From NCBI GenBank assembly GCA_009773565.1, contig WSXY01000005.1:62001-126000 (forward strand): 64,000 nt of DNA, written 5' to 3'. The position numbers and the translations under genes are program-made. Below, in pieces: positions 28,554-39,054 of the stretch. Below the pieces are notes generated by a model. The model was not told the DNA's origin. It saw only the letters and a list, made by a program, of their open reading frames with translations, and did no database searches. The first letter of the stretch is position 1, and every line of letters starts with the position of its first letter. Source of the stretch: Actinomycetota bacterium. GTDB taxonomy: Bacteria; Actinomycetota; Coriobacteriia; Anaerosomatales; Anaerosomataceae.

Positions 28554-29345
28554 ATGAAGTCAAATGCGGGGTCTGACGTCACAATATTTTGGACCGCCTA
28601 CAAGGACACCGGCGACTCTGTAGCCAGGGAAAAGCTCATCCTCAATTACTCGCCGCTGGTGAAGTATGTGGCCGGTCGACTCTCCTCAAATCTCCCGCAG
28701 AATGTCGATACCGCCGACCTCATCTCGTACGGGGTGTTCGGCCTGATCGACGCTATCGAGAAGTTCAACCCGGAGCGCGGGATCAAGTTCGAGACGTACG
28801 CTATCGCCCGCATCAAGGGTGCGATCATCGATGAGCTCCGCGCGATGGACTGGGTTCCCCGTTCGGTCAGGGCCCGCGCGCGTGAGATCGAGACGGCGTA
28901 CATCGCCCTCGAGAACAAGCTCAAGCGGGTGCCGTCCGACGCGGAAGTCGCGGAGGAGATGAACCTCCCGCTCTCAGACCTCCACGACATCTTCACCAAG
29001 CTGTCGTACACGTCCGTGGTTTCATTCGAGGAGCTGTGGTCCGGCGGCGCCGACCGCGACGACAAGAACAGCCCTGTCGCAAGTATCAAGGACGACACGG
29101 CCGAGGATCCGGTGCAGGTCTTCGAGAGCGCCGAGGTCAAAGACATCCTCGCAGGCGCCATCGAGCGACTCCCCGAGCGCGAGAAGGTCGTCATCGCGCT
29201 CTACTACTACGAAGGCCTGACGCTCAAGGAGATCGGCGCCGTTCTCGGCGTCACCGAGTCACGCGTCAGCCAGCTCCACACAAAAGCGGTGCTGCGATTG
29301 CGCGCTCGCCTGCACGCATCGCAGGGCTACGCGTCCGCGATCTAG
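28554..29345 (+). CDS. RNA polymerase sigma-28 family factor (WhiG/FliA/SigD type)
   Basis: A 263-residue sigma factor with regions 2 (LILNYSPLVKYVAGRL, TADLISYGVFGLIDAIEKFNPERGIKFETYA), 3 and 4 (LPEREKVVIALYYYEGLTLKEIGAVLGVTESRVSQLHTKA). These match the FliA/WhiG group, which controls motility or development. No flagellar gene or anti-sigma factor is nearby. The RR gene begins 14 bp after its stop, so the two may be cotranscribed. Confidence 0.9.
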   Translation: MKSNAGSDVTIFWTAYKDTGDSVAREKLILNYSPLVKYVAGRLSSNLPQNVDTADLISYGVFGLIDAIEKFNPERGIKFETYAIARIKGAIIDELRAMDWVPRSVRARAREIETAYIALENKLKRVPSDAEVAEEMNLPLSDLHDIFTKLSYTSVVSFEELWSGGADRDDKNSPVASIKDDTAEDPVQVFESAEVKDILAGAIERLPEREKVVIALYYYEGLTLKEIGAVLGVTESRVSQLHTKAVLRLRARLHASQGYASAI

Positions 29346-29359
29346 AAGGGAGTCACCCG

Positions 29360-29950
29360 GTGGCATCCGAACGAATTCTGGTCGTCGAAGACACCGAGTT
29401 GCTCAGGCGCATCTATCACGACAAGCTCGTGCAGGAGGGCTACCAGGTTCTCACCGCCGGAGACGGACTAGAAGCGCTGGCCGTCCTGCGCGCCCACCCC
29501 ATGGACCTCGTCCTGCTCGACCTGATCATGCCGCGCATGGGCGGCCTCGATGTCCTCGAGAACATGAAGGCCGACCCGAGGACCTCCTCGATCCCCGTCG
29601 TCATCCTCACCAACCTCGGCGAGGAGAGCGCTATCGGGCGGGCGGTCGAGCTTGGCGCCGCCGACTACCTCATCAAGAACTCCGCAAAACCCGCGGATGT
29701 CGCCGAGAAGATCCGCCTCGTTCTGGACAGTCTCGGCATCGGTGTCGTCTGTGGGACGACGTTCAACCTCGTCATCAAGGACCGGGAGGGCGACGCGGAG
29801 TGCTTCATCGCGGACGCTAAGCTGCCGCGCCGTTTCTGGTGCCCCGCGTGCGAAGTCGAGCTGAATGTGGAGATGGTCCCCAATGCCAGTCGGCCCGGTT
29901 GGTACGACGCGCATGTCATCTGCCCCAAATGCGGACGTGACTTCGCCTAA
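29360..29950 (+). CDS. Response regulator with C-terminal zinc ribbon
   Basis: A 196-residue protein: an N-terminal receiver domain (ILVVEDTELLRRIY, phospho-acceptor Asp in VLLDLIMPRMGG, conserved Lys in YLIKNSAKP) followed not by a usual output domain but by about 75 residues carrying CPAC and CPKC pairs, a probable zinc ribbon. The GTG at 29360 follows AAGGGAG. No histidine kinase lies in the window. It could signal by protein-protein contact rather than DNA binding. Confidence 0.85.
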   Translation: MASERILVVEDTELLRRIYHDKLVQEGYQVLTAGDGLEALAVLRAHPMDLVLLDLIMPRMGGLDVLENMKADPRTSSIPVVILTNLGEESAIGRAVELGAADYLIKNSAKPADVAEKIRLVLDSLGIGVVCGTTFNLVIKDREGDAECFIADAKLPRRFWCPACEVELNVEMVPNASRPGWYDAHVICPKCGRDFA

Positions 29951-29968
29951 ACTGAGCACGCAACGTGC

Positions 29969-29997
29969 TTGGAACGCGCTCCCGTCTGTGGTACATT
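29969..29997 (+). promoter_or_regulatory. Sigma-A-type promoter for rpsB-tsf
   Basis: TTGGAA (29969-29974) and TACATT (29992-29997) with a 17-bp spacer. It leaves a leader of about 120 bases before rpsB, long enough for translational autoregulation. Confidence 0.65.
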
Positions 29998-30031
29998 ATC
30001 TCGGCTCGTAATCTTGCACGCCTGTGGACTC

Positions 30032-30076
30032 ATGCGCTGGTGCCGTGTCAGGACCATTCCTGAGACGAAAGCGCAT
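30032..30076 (+). promoter_or_regulatory. Structured leader upstream of rpsB
   Basis: Nested inverted repeats: ATGCGCT (30032-30038) with AGCGCAT (30070-30076), and GTCAGGA (30047-30053) with TCCTGA (30058-30063). The position in the rpsB leader suggests an autogenous S2 control structure, but I cannot match it to a defined leader class. Confidence 0.4.
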
Positions 30077-30123
30077 AGGGGATGAAGCAGGCGGACGAAA
30101 CAACCGATGTAGGAGGTACTACC

Positions 30124-30990
30124 ATGGCCGCTGTCTCTATGAAAGCGCTGCTCGAAGCTGGTGTGCACTTCGGCCACCAGACCCGCCGCTGGAACCCGAA
30201 GATGAAGCCGTACATCTTCACCGAGCGTAACGGCATCTACATCCTCGACCTCCAGCGCAGCCTGCGCGAGATCGACGCGACGTACCGTTTCGTTCGCGAC
30301 CTCACTGCCCGCGGTGGTTCGGTGCTGTTCATCGGCACTAAGAAGCAGGCTCAGGAGCCCGTTTCCGCCGAGGCAACCCGTTCCTCGATGCCGTTCGTCA
30401 ACCAGCGCTGGCTTGGTGGCATGCTCACGAACTTCGTGACCATCCGCAAGCGTATCGCCCGCATGGTCGAGCTTGAGACCATGGAGACGAACGGCGTTAT
30501 GGCGAGCCTTCCCAAGAAGGAAGCCTTGAAGAAGCGCGGCGAGCTCGAGAAGCTTCAGAAGAACCTCAACGGCATTCGGGACATGCATGCGCTGCCCGAC
30601 GCCGTCTTCATCATCGACACCAAGAAGGAAGCGATCGCGATCGCCGAGGCACGCCGCCTCCATATCCCGATCATCGGCCTCGTGGACACGAACGCCGATC
30701 CCGATGAAGTCGACTTCGTGATCCCTGGCAACGACGACGCCATCCGTGCCGTCGGTCTCATCTGCCGCGTGATCGCTGACGCCGCCGTTGACGGTCGCGG
30801 AGCAGCCGGGCTCACCCCCGAGGCTCCCGTCGCCGACGCCGCTGCAGCCAATGCGGTCGAAGCCGTCGAAGCACCTGTGGCCGCCGCAGAACCTGCAGCC
30901 GCTGTTGAGGCTGAAGTCGTCGCAGAGCCCGCCGTCGAGGCGGAAGTTGTTGCCGAGGAGACCGCACCCGAGGCCGCCGACGCCGAGTAG
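30124..30990 (+). CDS. rpsB: 30S ribosomal protein S2 with acidic tail
   Basis: A 288-residue uS2. The core ([27 protein letters not shown] to the [17 protein letters not shown] region) is standard; from about residue 235 it carries an Ala/Val/Glu-rich tail much like the tail of S16 in this genome. The ATG at 30124 follows AGGAGGT. Confidence 0.96.
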   Translation: MAAVSMKALLEAGVHFGHQTRRWNPKMKPYIFTERNGIYILDLQRSLREIDATYRFVRDLTARGGSVLFIGTKKQAQEPVSAEATRSSMPFVNQRWLGGMLTNFVTIRKRIARMVELETMETNGVMASLPKKEALKKRGELEKLQKNLNGIRDMHALPDAVFIIDTKKEAIAIAEARRLHIPIIGLVDTNADPDEVDFVIPGNDDAIRAVGLICRVIADAAVDGRGAAGLTPEAPVADAAAANAVEAVEAPVAAAEPAAAVEAEVVAEPAVEAEVVAEETAPEAADAE

Positions 30991-30998
30991 TTACTTAC

Positions 30999-31024
30999 CG
31001 GGCCCGCAGAGGCGCCCGTTCTTT
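30999..31024 (+). terminator. Hairpin attenuator between rpsB and tsf
   Basis: CGGGC (30999-31003) pairs with GCCCG (31014-31018) and is followed by TTCTTT. The stem is short, so it probably lowers but does not stop transcription into tsf. Confidence 0.5.
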
Positions 31025-31037
31025 CAAGGAGGACGAT

Positions 31038-31940
31038 ATGGAAGTCACCGCAAAGATGGTGAAAGACCTGCGCGAGATCACCGGCGCCGGGATGATGGAT
31101 TGCAAGAAGGCACTCACCGAGGCGAACGGCGACATCGACGCTGCTGTCGACGTCTTGCGCACCCGCGGCCTCGCCGCGCTTGCCAAGAAGGCCGGCCGCG
31201 CCACTAACGAGGGCATGGTCGACGCCTTTGTGAGCGCTGACGCGCAGGTTTCCGCCATCGTCGAGATCAACTGCGAGACGGACTTCGTCGGCAAGAACGC
31301 CGACTTCCAGGCGTTTGTCGCATCTATCGCCGCGCACGTCGCAACTGCGAAGCCTGCCGACGTTGCAGAGCTCATGGCCCAGACGTTCACCGGCCGCGAC
31401 ATCACGACCGAGGGTGTCCTCGGCGAGGTTGTCAGCAAGCTCGGCGAGAACATGAACATCACGCGTTTCGTGCGTCGTGAGCTCAGTGGCACCGGTGCTC
31501 TCGGAAGCTACATCCACATGGGCGGCAAGATCGGCGTCGTCGTGGAAGTCGCGTTCGCCAATGCGGCCTCCGCTGCTAACCCGGCCGTCACCGCGCTCAT
31601 CCGTGACCTCGCGATGCAGGTTGCGGCCGCAGCGCCCATCTCGTCCAACCGCGACGAGGTGCCCGCTGACATCGTCGAGCACGAGCTCTCCATCTACCGC
31701 GCCCAGGCCGCCGAGTCCGGCAAGCCCGAGCAGATCCAGCAGAAGATGGCCGAGGGTCGTATCCAGAAGTTCTTCAAGGAGGTCTGCCTTACCGAGCAGG
31801 TCTTCGTCAAGGATCCCGACATCTCCGTCAGCCAGCTTGTTGCACGCGTGTCGAAGGAAGTCGGCGACGAGATCTCCGTGGTCGGGTTCGACCGGTTCGC
31901 TCTCGGCGAGACCGGGGAGCCGGCACCTGCCGGCTGCTAG
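31038..31940 (+). CDS. tsf: Elongation factor Ts
   Basis: A 300-residue nucleotide-exchange factor for EF-Tu. It has the N-terminal UBA-like motif LREITGAGMMDCKKAL and the EF-Tu contact motif ETDFVGKN. The ATG at 31038 follows AAGGAGG. A strong terminator comes after it. Confidence 0.96.
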   Translation: MEVTAKMVKDLREITGAGMMDCKKALTEANGDIDAAVDVLRTRGLAALAKKAGRATNEGMVDAFVSADAQVSAIVEINCETDFVGKNADFQAFVASIAAHVATAKPADVAELMAQTFTGRDITTEGVLGEVVSKLGENMNITRFVRRELSGTGALGSYIHMGGKIGVVVEVAFANAASAANPAVTALIRDLAMQVAAAAPISSNRDEVPADIVEHELSIYRAQAAESGKPEQIQQKMAEGRIQKFFKEVCLTEQVFVKDPDISVSQLVARVSKEVGDEISVVGFDRFALGETGEPAPAGC

Positions 31941-31956
31941 TACAGCCTGAACTCAA

Positions 31957-31990
31957 CGGGGCGGCGCGCAAGTGCCGCCCCGTTAGATTA
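31957..31990 (+). terminator. rho-independent terminator after tsf
   Basis: CGGGGCGGC (31957-31965) pairs with GCCGCCCCG (31974-31982), 8-base loop, followed by TTAGATTA. The stem is very stable; the tail is only moderately T-rich. Confidence 0.75.
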
Positions 31991-32049
31991 GAATCTCCTA
32001 GATGGTGCGCATCGCTTCGCGCTGTCTACCGCCGCCGAGAGGGAGGGCC

Positions 32050-32771
<722 letters not shown>

Positions 32772-32772
<1 letters not shown>

Positions 32773-33329
32773 TGAGCGCGAAGAACCTGGCTGAAGCCGT
32801 CGATCACATGGATAAGGCCCTCGGTGCGCTGTCGCACGAGTTCGCCAGCGTCCGCACCGGTCGTGCGTCGGGCTCCCTGCTCGAGAAGATCGTCGTTGAG
32901 TACTACGGGTCGCCGACGCCGCTTCTGCAGGTCGCCTCGGTGAGCGTTCCCGAGCCGCAGATGCTCGTCATCAGCCCGTACGACAAGACCGCCATCGGTC
33001 CCATCGAGAAGGCGATTCTCGCGTCCGACCTGGGACTTAACCCCGCAAACGACGGTCAGGTCATCCGCCTGCCGTTCCCGCCGCTCAACGAGGAGCGTCG
33101 CAAGGATCTCGTCAAGTTGTGCCGTCACTACGCCGAAGAGTCGCGCGTTGCCGTCCGCAACATCCGTCGCGACGTGAACGACCATCTCAAGCGCGAAGAG
33201 AAGGCCGCCGAGATCTCCCAGGACGACCTTCGCCGTCTCGAGACCGAGGTCCAGAAGACGACCGACGCGCACATCAAGAGCATCGACGAGATGCTCAAGC
33301 GCAAAGAGCTGGAGATCATGGAGGTCTAG
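32772..33329 (+). CDS. frr: Ribosome recycling factor
   Basis: A 185-residue RRF that splits post-termination ribosomes with EF-G. Signatures are RTGRASGSLLEKIVVEYYGSPTPL and the helical ERRKDLVKL-CRHYAEESRVAVRNIRRD region. TGATG overlap with pyrH. Confidence 0.96.
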
Positions 33330-33334
33330 CCTCG

Positions 33335-34111
33335 ATGTCGACCGACCCGTCTAAACTCGCGGAGTTCTTCCGCGCGAAACGCGACCGTGAACTTCTCGGG
33401 CAGCTTGCTATCGAAGCTGTTCCCGGGCACGTCGCTATCATCATGGACGGCAACGGCCGCTGGGCGTCCAAGCGCGGGCTGCCGCGTATCGCCGGTCACA
33501 ACGCCGGCGTGAAGGCCATCCGCGAGACGATCGCCGCCGCCATCGAACTTGACGTCCGCGTCCTCACGCTCTACTCGTTTAGCAGCGAGAACTGGAACCG
33601 TCCCGCCGACGAGGTGACCGGTCTCATGCGGCTCTTCGTCGAGGTGCTCGAGCGCGAGACGGACACCCTCGATAAGCTCGGCGTCAAAGTCGTCATCATC
33701 GGCAGCCCTGAGGGCGTCCCCGAGGCCACCATGGCCGCTTTCAGACGCTGCGAGGAGCGCACGGCGAGCAACACCACACTCACGCTGGCCATCGCGCTCA
33801 ACTACGGTGGTCGCGCCGAGATCGCGCACGCAGCGCGCGCGCTCGCCCGGGACGTTGCTGCCGGACGCATGTCGGCCGACGACGTTGACGAAGCCGCGAT
33901 CACGAGCAGGCTCTTCACGACCGGCATACCCGATCCTGACCTTGTCATCCGCACGAGCGGGGAGATGCGTATCTCCAACTTCTTGCTCTGGCAGATCGCC
34001 TACAGCGAGCTCTGGATCACGTCCGTGCTCTGGCCGGACTTCTCGCGCCATGACCTGCTGCGCGCCGTCATCGAGTATCAGCGCCGCGACCGACGCTACG
34101 GAGGCCGCTAG
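33335..34111 (+). CDS. uppS: Undecaprenyl diphosphate synthase (isoprenyl transferase)
   Basis: A 258-residue cis-prenyltransferase that makes the C55 carrier lipid for cell-wall synthesis. Motifs are IIMDGNGRWASKRGLPRIAGH, LYSFSSENWNRP, NYGGRAEI, and RTSGEMRISNFLLWQ with the following SELW. The ATG at 33335 is 5 bp after frr. Confidence 0.95.
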   Translation: MSTDPSKLAEFFRAKRDRELLGQLAIEAVPGHVAIIMDGNGRWASKRGLPRIAGHNAGVKAIRETIAAAIELDVRVLTLYSFSSENWNRPADEVTGLMRLFVEVLERETDTLDKLGVKVVIIGSPEGVPEATMAAFRRCEERTASNTTLTLAIALNYGGRAEIAHAARALARDVAAGRMSADDVDEAAITSRLFTTGIPDPDLVIRTSGEMRISNFLLWQIAYSELWITSVLWPDFSRHDLLRAVIEYQRRDRRYGGR

Positions 34112-34113
34112 AA

Positions 34114-34944
34114 ATGGCTGAAGAGATCAAGAAGTCCCGCTCGCTCCGCGATTTCGGCGTGCGGGCGATCTCTGCCGGCGCCATCGGCGTCGCGTTCATC
34201 GGCAGCATCTTCTGGGGCGGCCCCTTCGGGCTGGCCGTCGTCGTGGCAGTCGTCGGAGTGCTCGCCGCGCTTGAGTTCTACGCGATCCTGAGGCGCGAGC
34301 GTCGGCTCCCGAACGAGCTCTTCGGCCTCGCCGCTGTCGCTGCCATGCCGTTTGCGGCCGCACTTCTCGGCACGCGCGGGCTGACCGCTACCGTGAGCGC
34401 GCTCGTCATCGGCTCGCTCGCGTGGCACATCATCTTCCGCCAGGTTCGCTCGACCGACACCGCGGTGACCGTTTACGGCGCGGTGTACGTCGGCTTCACG
34501 CTGGCGCACCTCGTGCTCATCCGCGAGCTCGACGCGGGCGCAGAGCTGGCGCTCGCCACCGTCGCGAGCGTCTGGGTGAACGACACCTTCGCGTACCTCG
34601 TCGGCACGTCGATCGGCCGGCATCCGATGGCGCCGCACATCTCGCCCAAGAAGTCGTGGGAGGGGTTCATCGCCGGCACCATCTTCACGACCGGCGTGTG
34701 GGTCGCCGTCGGTTATCTCGCCGACACCGGACTGTCCCTCGGCTGGCTCGTGCTGGTCGGCCTCGCGGCGTCTGTCGCGGCGGTCGTCGGCGATCTGGCC
34801 GAGTCACGCCTCAAGCGTGAGGCGTCCGTGAAGGACTCTGGCACGCTGCTGCCCGGCCACGGCGGCTTCCTCGACCGCTTCGACTCCATGATCCTCGTCT
34901 CCATCGTCACCTATTACATGCTTGTCTTCGCGGGTGCCAAGTGA
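34114..34944 (+). CDS. cdsA: Phosphatidate cytidylyltransferase
   Basis: A 276-residue multi-pass membrane enzyme that makes CDP-diacylglycerol. The C-terminal signature, SxxKR-x-xxxKDSGTLLPGHGGFLDRFDS (about residues 228-258), is intact, and VWVNDTFAYLVGTSIGRH precedes it. Starts 2 bp after uppS and overlaps dxr by 4 bp. Confidence 0.94.
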   Translation: MAEEIKKSRSLRDFGVRAISAGAIGVAFIGSIFWGGPFGLAVVVAVVGVLAALEFYAILRRERRLPNELFGLAAVAAMPFAAALLGTRGLTATVSALVIGSLAWHIIFRQVRSTDTAVTVYGAVYVGFTLAHLVLIRELDAGAELALATVASVWVNDTFAYLVGTSIGRHPMAPHISPKKSWEGFIAGTIFTTGVWVAVGYLADTGLSLGWLVLVGLAASVAAVVGDLAESRLKREASVKDSGTLLPGHGGFLDRFDSMILVSIVTYYMLVFAGAK

Positions 34945-36086
34945 GCGCCCCGCTGCGCATAGCTGTCCTGGGCTCGACCGGCTCGATCGGGCGACAGGCG
35001 CTCGACGTCGCCGCCCGTTTCCCGGAGCGCGTCCGCGTCGTCGCGCTGGCCGCACACGAGAACGTCGCGCTCCTGGCCGATCAGGCGCGCGCGTTTGACG
35101 TGCGCGCGCTCGCGATCGGGAATCCCGCGCTGGCCGAGAAGCTCGGCGCGCTCGTGCCCGACGCTCACGTGGGTGCCGGCCCCGATGCGGTTGCCGCACT
35201 TGCAGGCGCTGACGGCGTCGACCTCGTCCTGAACGCGCTCGTGGGCTCTGCGGGCCTGCGCACGTCGATCGCCACCCTCACGGCAGGGAAGGTGCTCGCG
35301 CTCGCCAACAAGGAGTCGCTCGTTGTTGGCGGTTCGCTCGTGACGTCGCTCGTCACCCGCCCGGAGATGCTCATCCCCGTCGACAGCGAGCACTCGGCGA
35401 TCTTCCAGTGCCTCGTCGGCGAGAACGCCCGTGAGGTCTCGCGCATCTGGCTGACTGCGTCCGGCGGCCCGTTCCGCGGTCGCGACGCAGCCACCCTTGG
35501 CGCTGTCACCTGCGAGGAAGCCCTCGCGCACCCGCGGTGGACGATGGGCCCCAAGATCACGATCGACTCGGCAACGCTCATGAACAAGGGCCTGGAAGCG
35601 ATCGAGGCATACCACCTCTTCGGCATCGGCCTGGACCGCATCCGCATCGTCGTGCACCCGCAGTCGTGCGTGCACTCGATGGTGGAGTTCGTCGACGGCT
35701 CGGTCAAAGCGCACCTCGGCGCCACCGACATGCGCATCCCCATCCAGTACGCGCTCAGCCACCCCGAGCGCTGGGACGCGCCGCTCGCGCCGGTCGATTT
35801 CGCCACCATCGGCAGCCTCGATTTCGAGGAGCCCGACTACGCGGCCTTCCCGTGCCTGGACCTCGCGCTTGCCGCAGGTCGCGCAGGCGGCACGATGCCC
35901 GCTGCGATGAACGCCGCCAACGAGGTTGCCGTCGCGGCATTTCTCGCCGGTCGGGCAGGGTTTATGGATATACCCCGGGTGGTATCTGCCGTTATGGAGG
36001 CCCACACTCGCGAGAACCTTGAGTCGGTCGAGCACGTCGAAGCTATCGACCGAACATCACGGATACTCGCCGGGCAGCTCCTCTAG
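34941..36086 (+). CDS. dxr: 1-deoxy-D-xylulose 5-phosphate reductoisomerase
   Basis: A 381-residue second enzyme of the methylerythritol phosphate isoprenoid pathway. NADPH motif GSTGSIGRQAL, metal and substrate motifs ANKESLV, DSEHSAIFQ, SGGPFRG and the LMNKGLEAIEAYHLFG segment are present. GTG start in a GTGA overlap with cdsA. ispG, from the same pathway, lies two genes on. Confidence 0.96.
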   Translation: MSAPLRIAVLGSTGSIGRQALDVAARFPERVRVVALAAHENVALLADQARAFDVRALAIGNPALAEKLGALVPDAHVGAGPDAVAALAGADGVDLVLNALVGSAGLRTSIATLTAGKVLALANKESLVVGGSLVTSLVTRPEMLIPVDSEHSAIFQCLVGENAREVSRIWLTASGGPFRGRDAATLGAVTCEEALAHPRWTMGPKITIDSATLMNKGLEAIEAYHLFGIGLDRIRIVVHPQSCVHSMVEFVDGSVKAHLGATDMRIPIQYALSHPERWDAPLAPVDFATIGSLDFEEPDYAAFPCLDLALAAGRAGGTMPAAMNAANEVAVAAFLAGRAGFMDIPRVVSAVMEAHTRENLESVEHVEAIDRTSRILAGQLL

Positions 36087-36156
36087 GGTTCTGCTGGCGC
36101 GCGGTTTGCTCAAATGCCTCTGATTGTTCGAACCTCTGGAAGGAATGCGTGACTCG

Positions 36157-37410
36157 ATGGCAGGATTCCTCGGCTCGCTTGGTGTGGTCTTCTGGGGCGT
36201 CATCACGTTCTCGATCCTTGTCGTCTTGCACGAGGGCGGTCACTTTCTCGCCGCGCGCGCATTTGGCGTGAAGGTCCACGAATTCATGCTCGGGCTTCCT
36301 GGCCCGGCGCTCAGGATCGAGACCAAGAACATGACGTGGGGCGTCACGGCCATTCCGCTTGGCGGCTACGTCCGCATCGCCGGCATGGAGCCGGGTGCCG
36401 AAGACGAACTCCTCGGGCCCGCACTCAAGGCCGTCGCAGCCAGCGAGAAGATGGAGGCCGGCGAGCTTGCCGTGCTGCTCGGCGTACCGCGCAAGCGTGC
36501 GACCGCCATTCTCACGACGCTTGAGGACTGGGCGGCGATCGTGCCGCTCGACGAGATGCACTATGCGGCCGCCGAGAACGTCGATCGCACTGCCGACGAG
36601 GTCCCGATGCTCGACCGCGCGCGCTCGATCACGTATCGCGGGCTCAAGACGTGGAAGCGCATCGTCGTGCTCTGCGCGGGCGTGACCGTCAACATCGTCA
36701 CCGCTATTCTCACCTTCACCATCGTGCTGTCGGTCTGGGGCATTCCAGGGCCGGACCTCGCACTCGGCTCGGTCGTGCCCGCGTCCGCCGCCGCTACCGC
36801 CGGCCTCACCGTCGGCGACCGGATCACCGCGGTCAACGGCACCACCGTCGAGTCCTGGGAGGCGTTCCTCGCGATCATGGGGAAGACGTCGCCCAAGCAG
36901 GCGGTCACCATCGCATACGAGCGTGGCGGCACCAAATCCGTCGCCACGGTCACGCTTGGCGAGCAGGACGGCCGCGGCTTCCTCGGCGTGGGTGCCGGCA
37001 CCAAATACACCAAATATCCGGTGCTAGAGGCGCTGGGGCAGAGCTTCCAGTGGACCGGCATGGTCTTTGTGGCGGTCGTCAACTTCTTCAACCCGTCGAC
37101 GTTTGGCGAGTCGATCAAGGGCGCGCGCGGCGTCGTGGGCATCGCCGTGATGGCGTCAGACGCGGCCAAGTCGGGTCCGCTCGACTACGCGTGGCTTATC
37201 GCGCTGCTGTCGCTGTCGCTTGGCGCCATGAACATCTTGCCGATACCGCCGCTTGACGGCGGCAAGATCGCCGTCGAGATCGTCGAGCGCATCGCGGGTC
37301 GTCCGCTGGGGCGTCGCCTTTCGATCGCCATGAGCGCGGCCGGAGCGATCCTGCTCTTCTCGCTCATCGGCTACCTCCTGTACGCTGATGTCGTCCGCAT
37401 CGTGAGCTAG
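36157..37410 (+). CDS. rseP: RseP-family site-2 metalloprotease with winged-helix-like insert
   Basis: A 417-residue intramembrane protease. The zinc motif VLHEGGHFLAA is in the first membrane helix, a PDZ domain (VVPASAAATAGLTVGDRITAVNG) is central, and NILPIPPLDGG is in the last segments. Between the first helix and the PDZ domain, about residues 95-170, lies an extra stretch (AGELAVLLGVPRKRATAILTTLEDWAAIVPLD) that reads like a helix-turn-helix. The start is ATG 36157 or ATG 36145; GGAAGG lies at 36138-36143. Confidence 0.88.
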   Translation: MAGFLGSLGVVFWGVITFSILVVLHEGGHFLAARAFGVKVHEFMLGLPGPALRIETKNMTWGVTAIPLGGYVRIAGMEPGAEDELLGPALKAVAASEKMEAGELAVLLGVPRKRATAILTTLEDWAAIVPLDEMHYAAAENVDRTADEVPMLDRARSITYRGLKTWKRIVVLCAGVTVNIVTAILTFTIVLSVWGIPGPDLALGSVVPASAAATAGLTVGDRITAVNGTTVESWEAFLAIMGKTSPKQAVTIAYERGGTKSVATVTLGEQDGRGFLGVGAGTKYTKYPVLEALGQSFQWTGMVFVAVVNFFNPSTFGESIKGARGVVGIAVMASDAAKSGPLDYAWLIALLSLSLGAMNILPIPPLDGGKIAVEIVERIAGRPLGRRLSIAMSAAGAILLFSLIGYLLYADVVRIVS

Positions 37411-37432
37411 TCCGTCTGAGGGGGAGCGAGCT

Positions 37433-38512
<1,080 letters not shown>

Positions 38513-38588
38513 CGCGCTTCGTGGCACGCACCCTGTCGTACTGCTATCCTGAACGCGACGTATGTACCGCTTTCGGGGAGGACACATC

Positions 38589-38978
38589 ATGGGTGACATC
38601 GTTCGCATTGCGCTCGTCGGCGGAGGCCGCACCGGCATGCCGCTGCTCGAGGATTTCCTGAAGAGGCCGTACGTCCAGGTCATCGGCGTTGCCGATCGTG
38701 ACCCGGAGAGCCCCGGCGCCAAGCTTGCACGCGAGAATGACATCTTCTTCACCGTGCATCCCGACGTGCTTGCTGCCAAGGCGTCCGAGATCGACGTCAT
38801 CATCGAGGTTTCCGGCGATCCGTCTGTGAAGCCGGCGCTGAAGGACGCGTTCATGGCCCAGGGCAACCGCCACACGATCATCTTGCAGGACGTCGTGGCG
38901 CGCCTGTTCATCAGCATCATCCAGAACAGCAACGAGCTCATCGAGACACTGCACCCGGGCGACGAAGGCATCGGGTAA
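38589..38978 (+). CDS. Rossmann-fold nucleotide-binding protein of unknown function
   Basis: A 129-residue single-domain protein with a dinucleotide-binding start, IALVGGGRTGMPLLEDFL, and an acidic residue after the second strand (GVADRDPES), as in NAD-binding Gfo/Idh-type N-terminal domains. No catalytic domain follows. The ATG at 38589 has GGGGAGGA upstream. It is isolated between ispG and proS and closed by a terminator. It may be a redox or metabolite sensor, but no function can be assigned. Confidence 0.7.
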   Translation: MGDIVRIALVGGGRTGMPLLEDFLKRPYVQVIGVADRDPESPGAKLARENDIFFTVHPDVLAAKASEIDVIIEVSGDPSVKPALKDAFMAQGNRHTIILQDVVARLFISIIQNSNELIETLHPGDEGIG

Positions 38979-39002
38979 GTCCGGCACCACTGACCGCACA
39001 CG

Positions 39003-39037
39003 CGGGCGCCGGATACGTCTGGCGCCCGTTCGCTTTC
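39003..39037 (+). terminator. rho-independent terminator before proS
   Basis: CGGGCGCC (39003-39010) pairs with GGCGCCCG (39021-39028), followed by TTCGCTTTC. Confidence 0.7.
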
Positions 39038-39054
39038 ACCGCTAAGGAGTCTCC

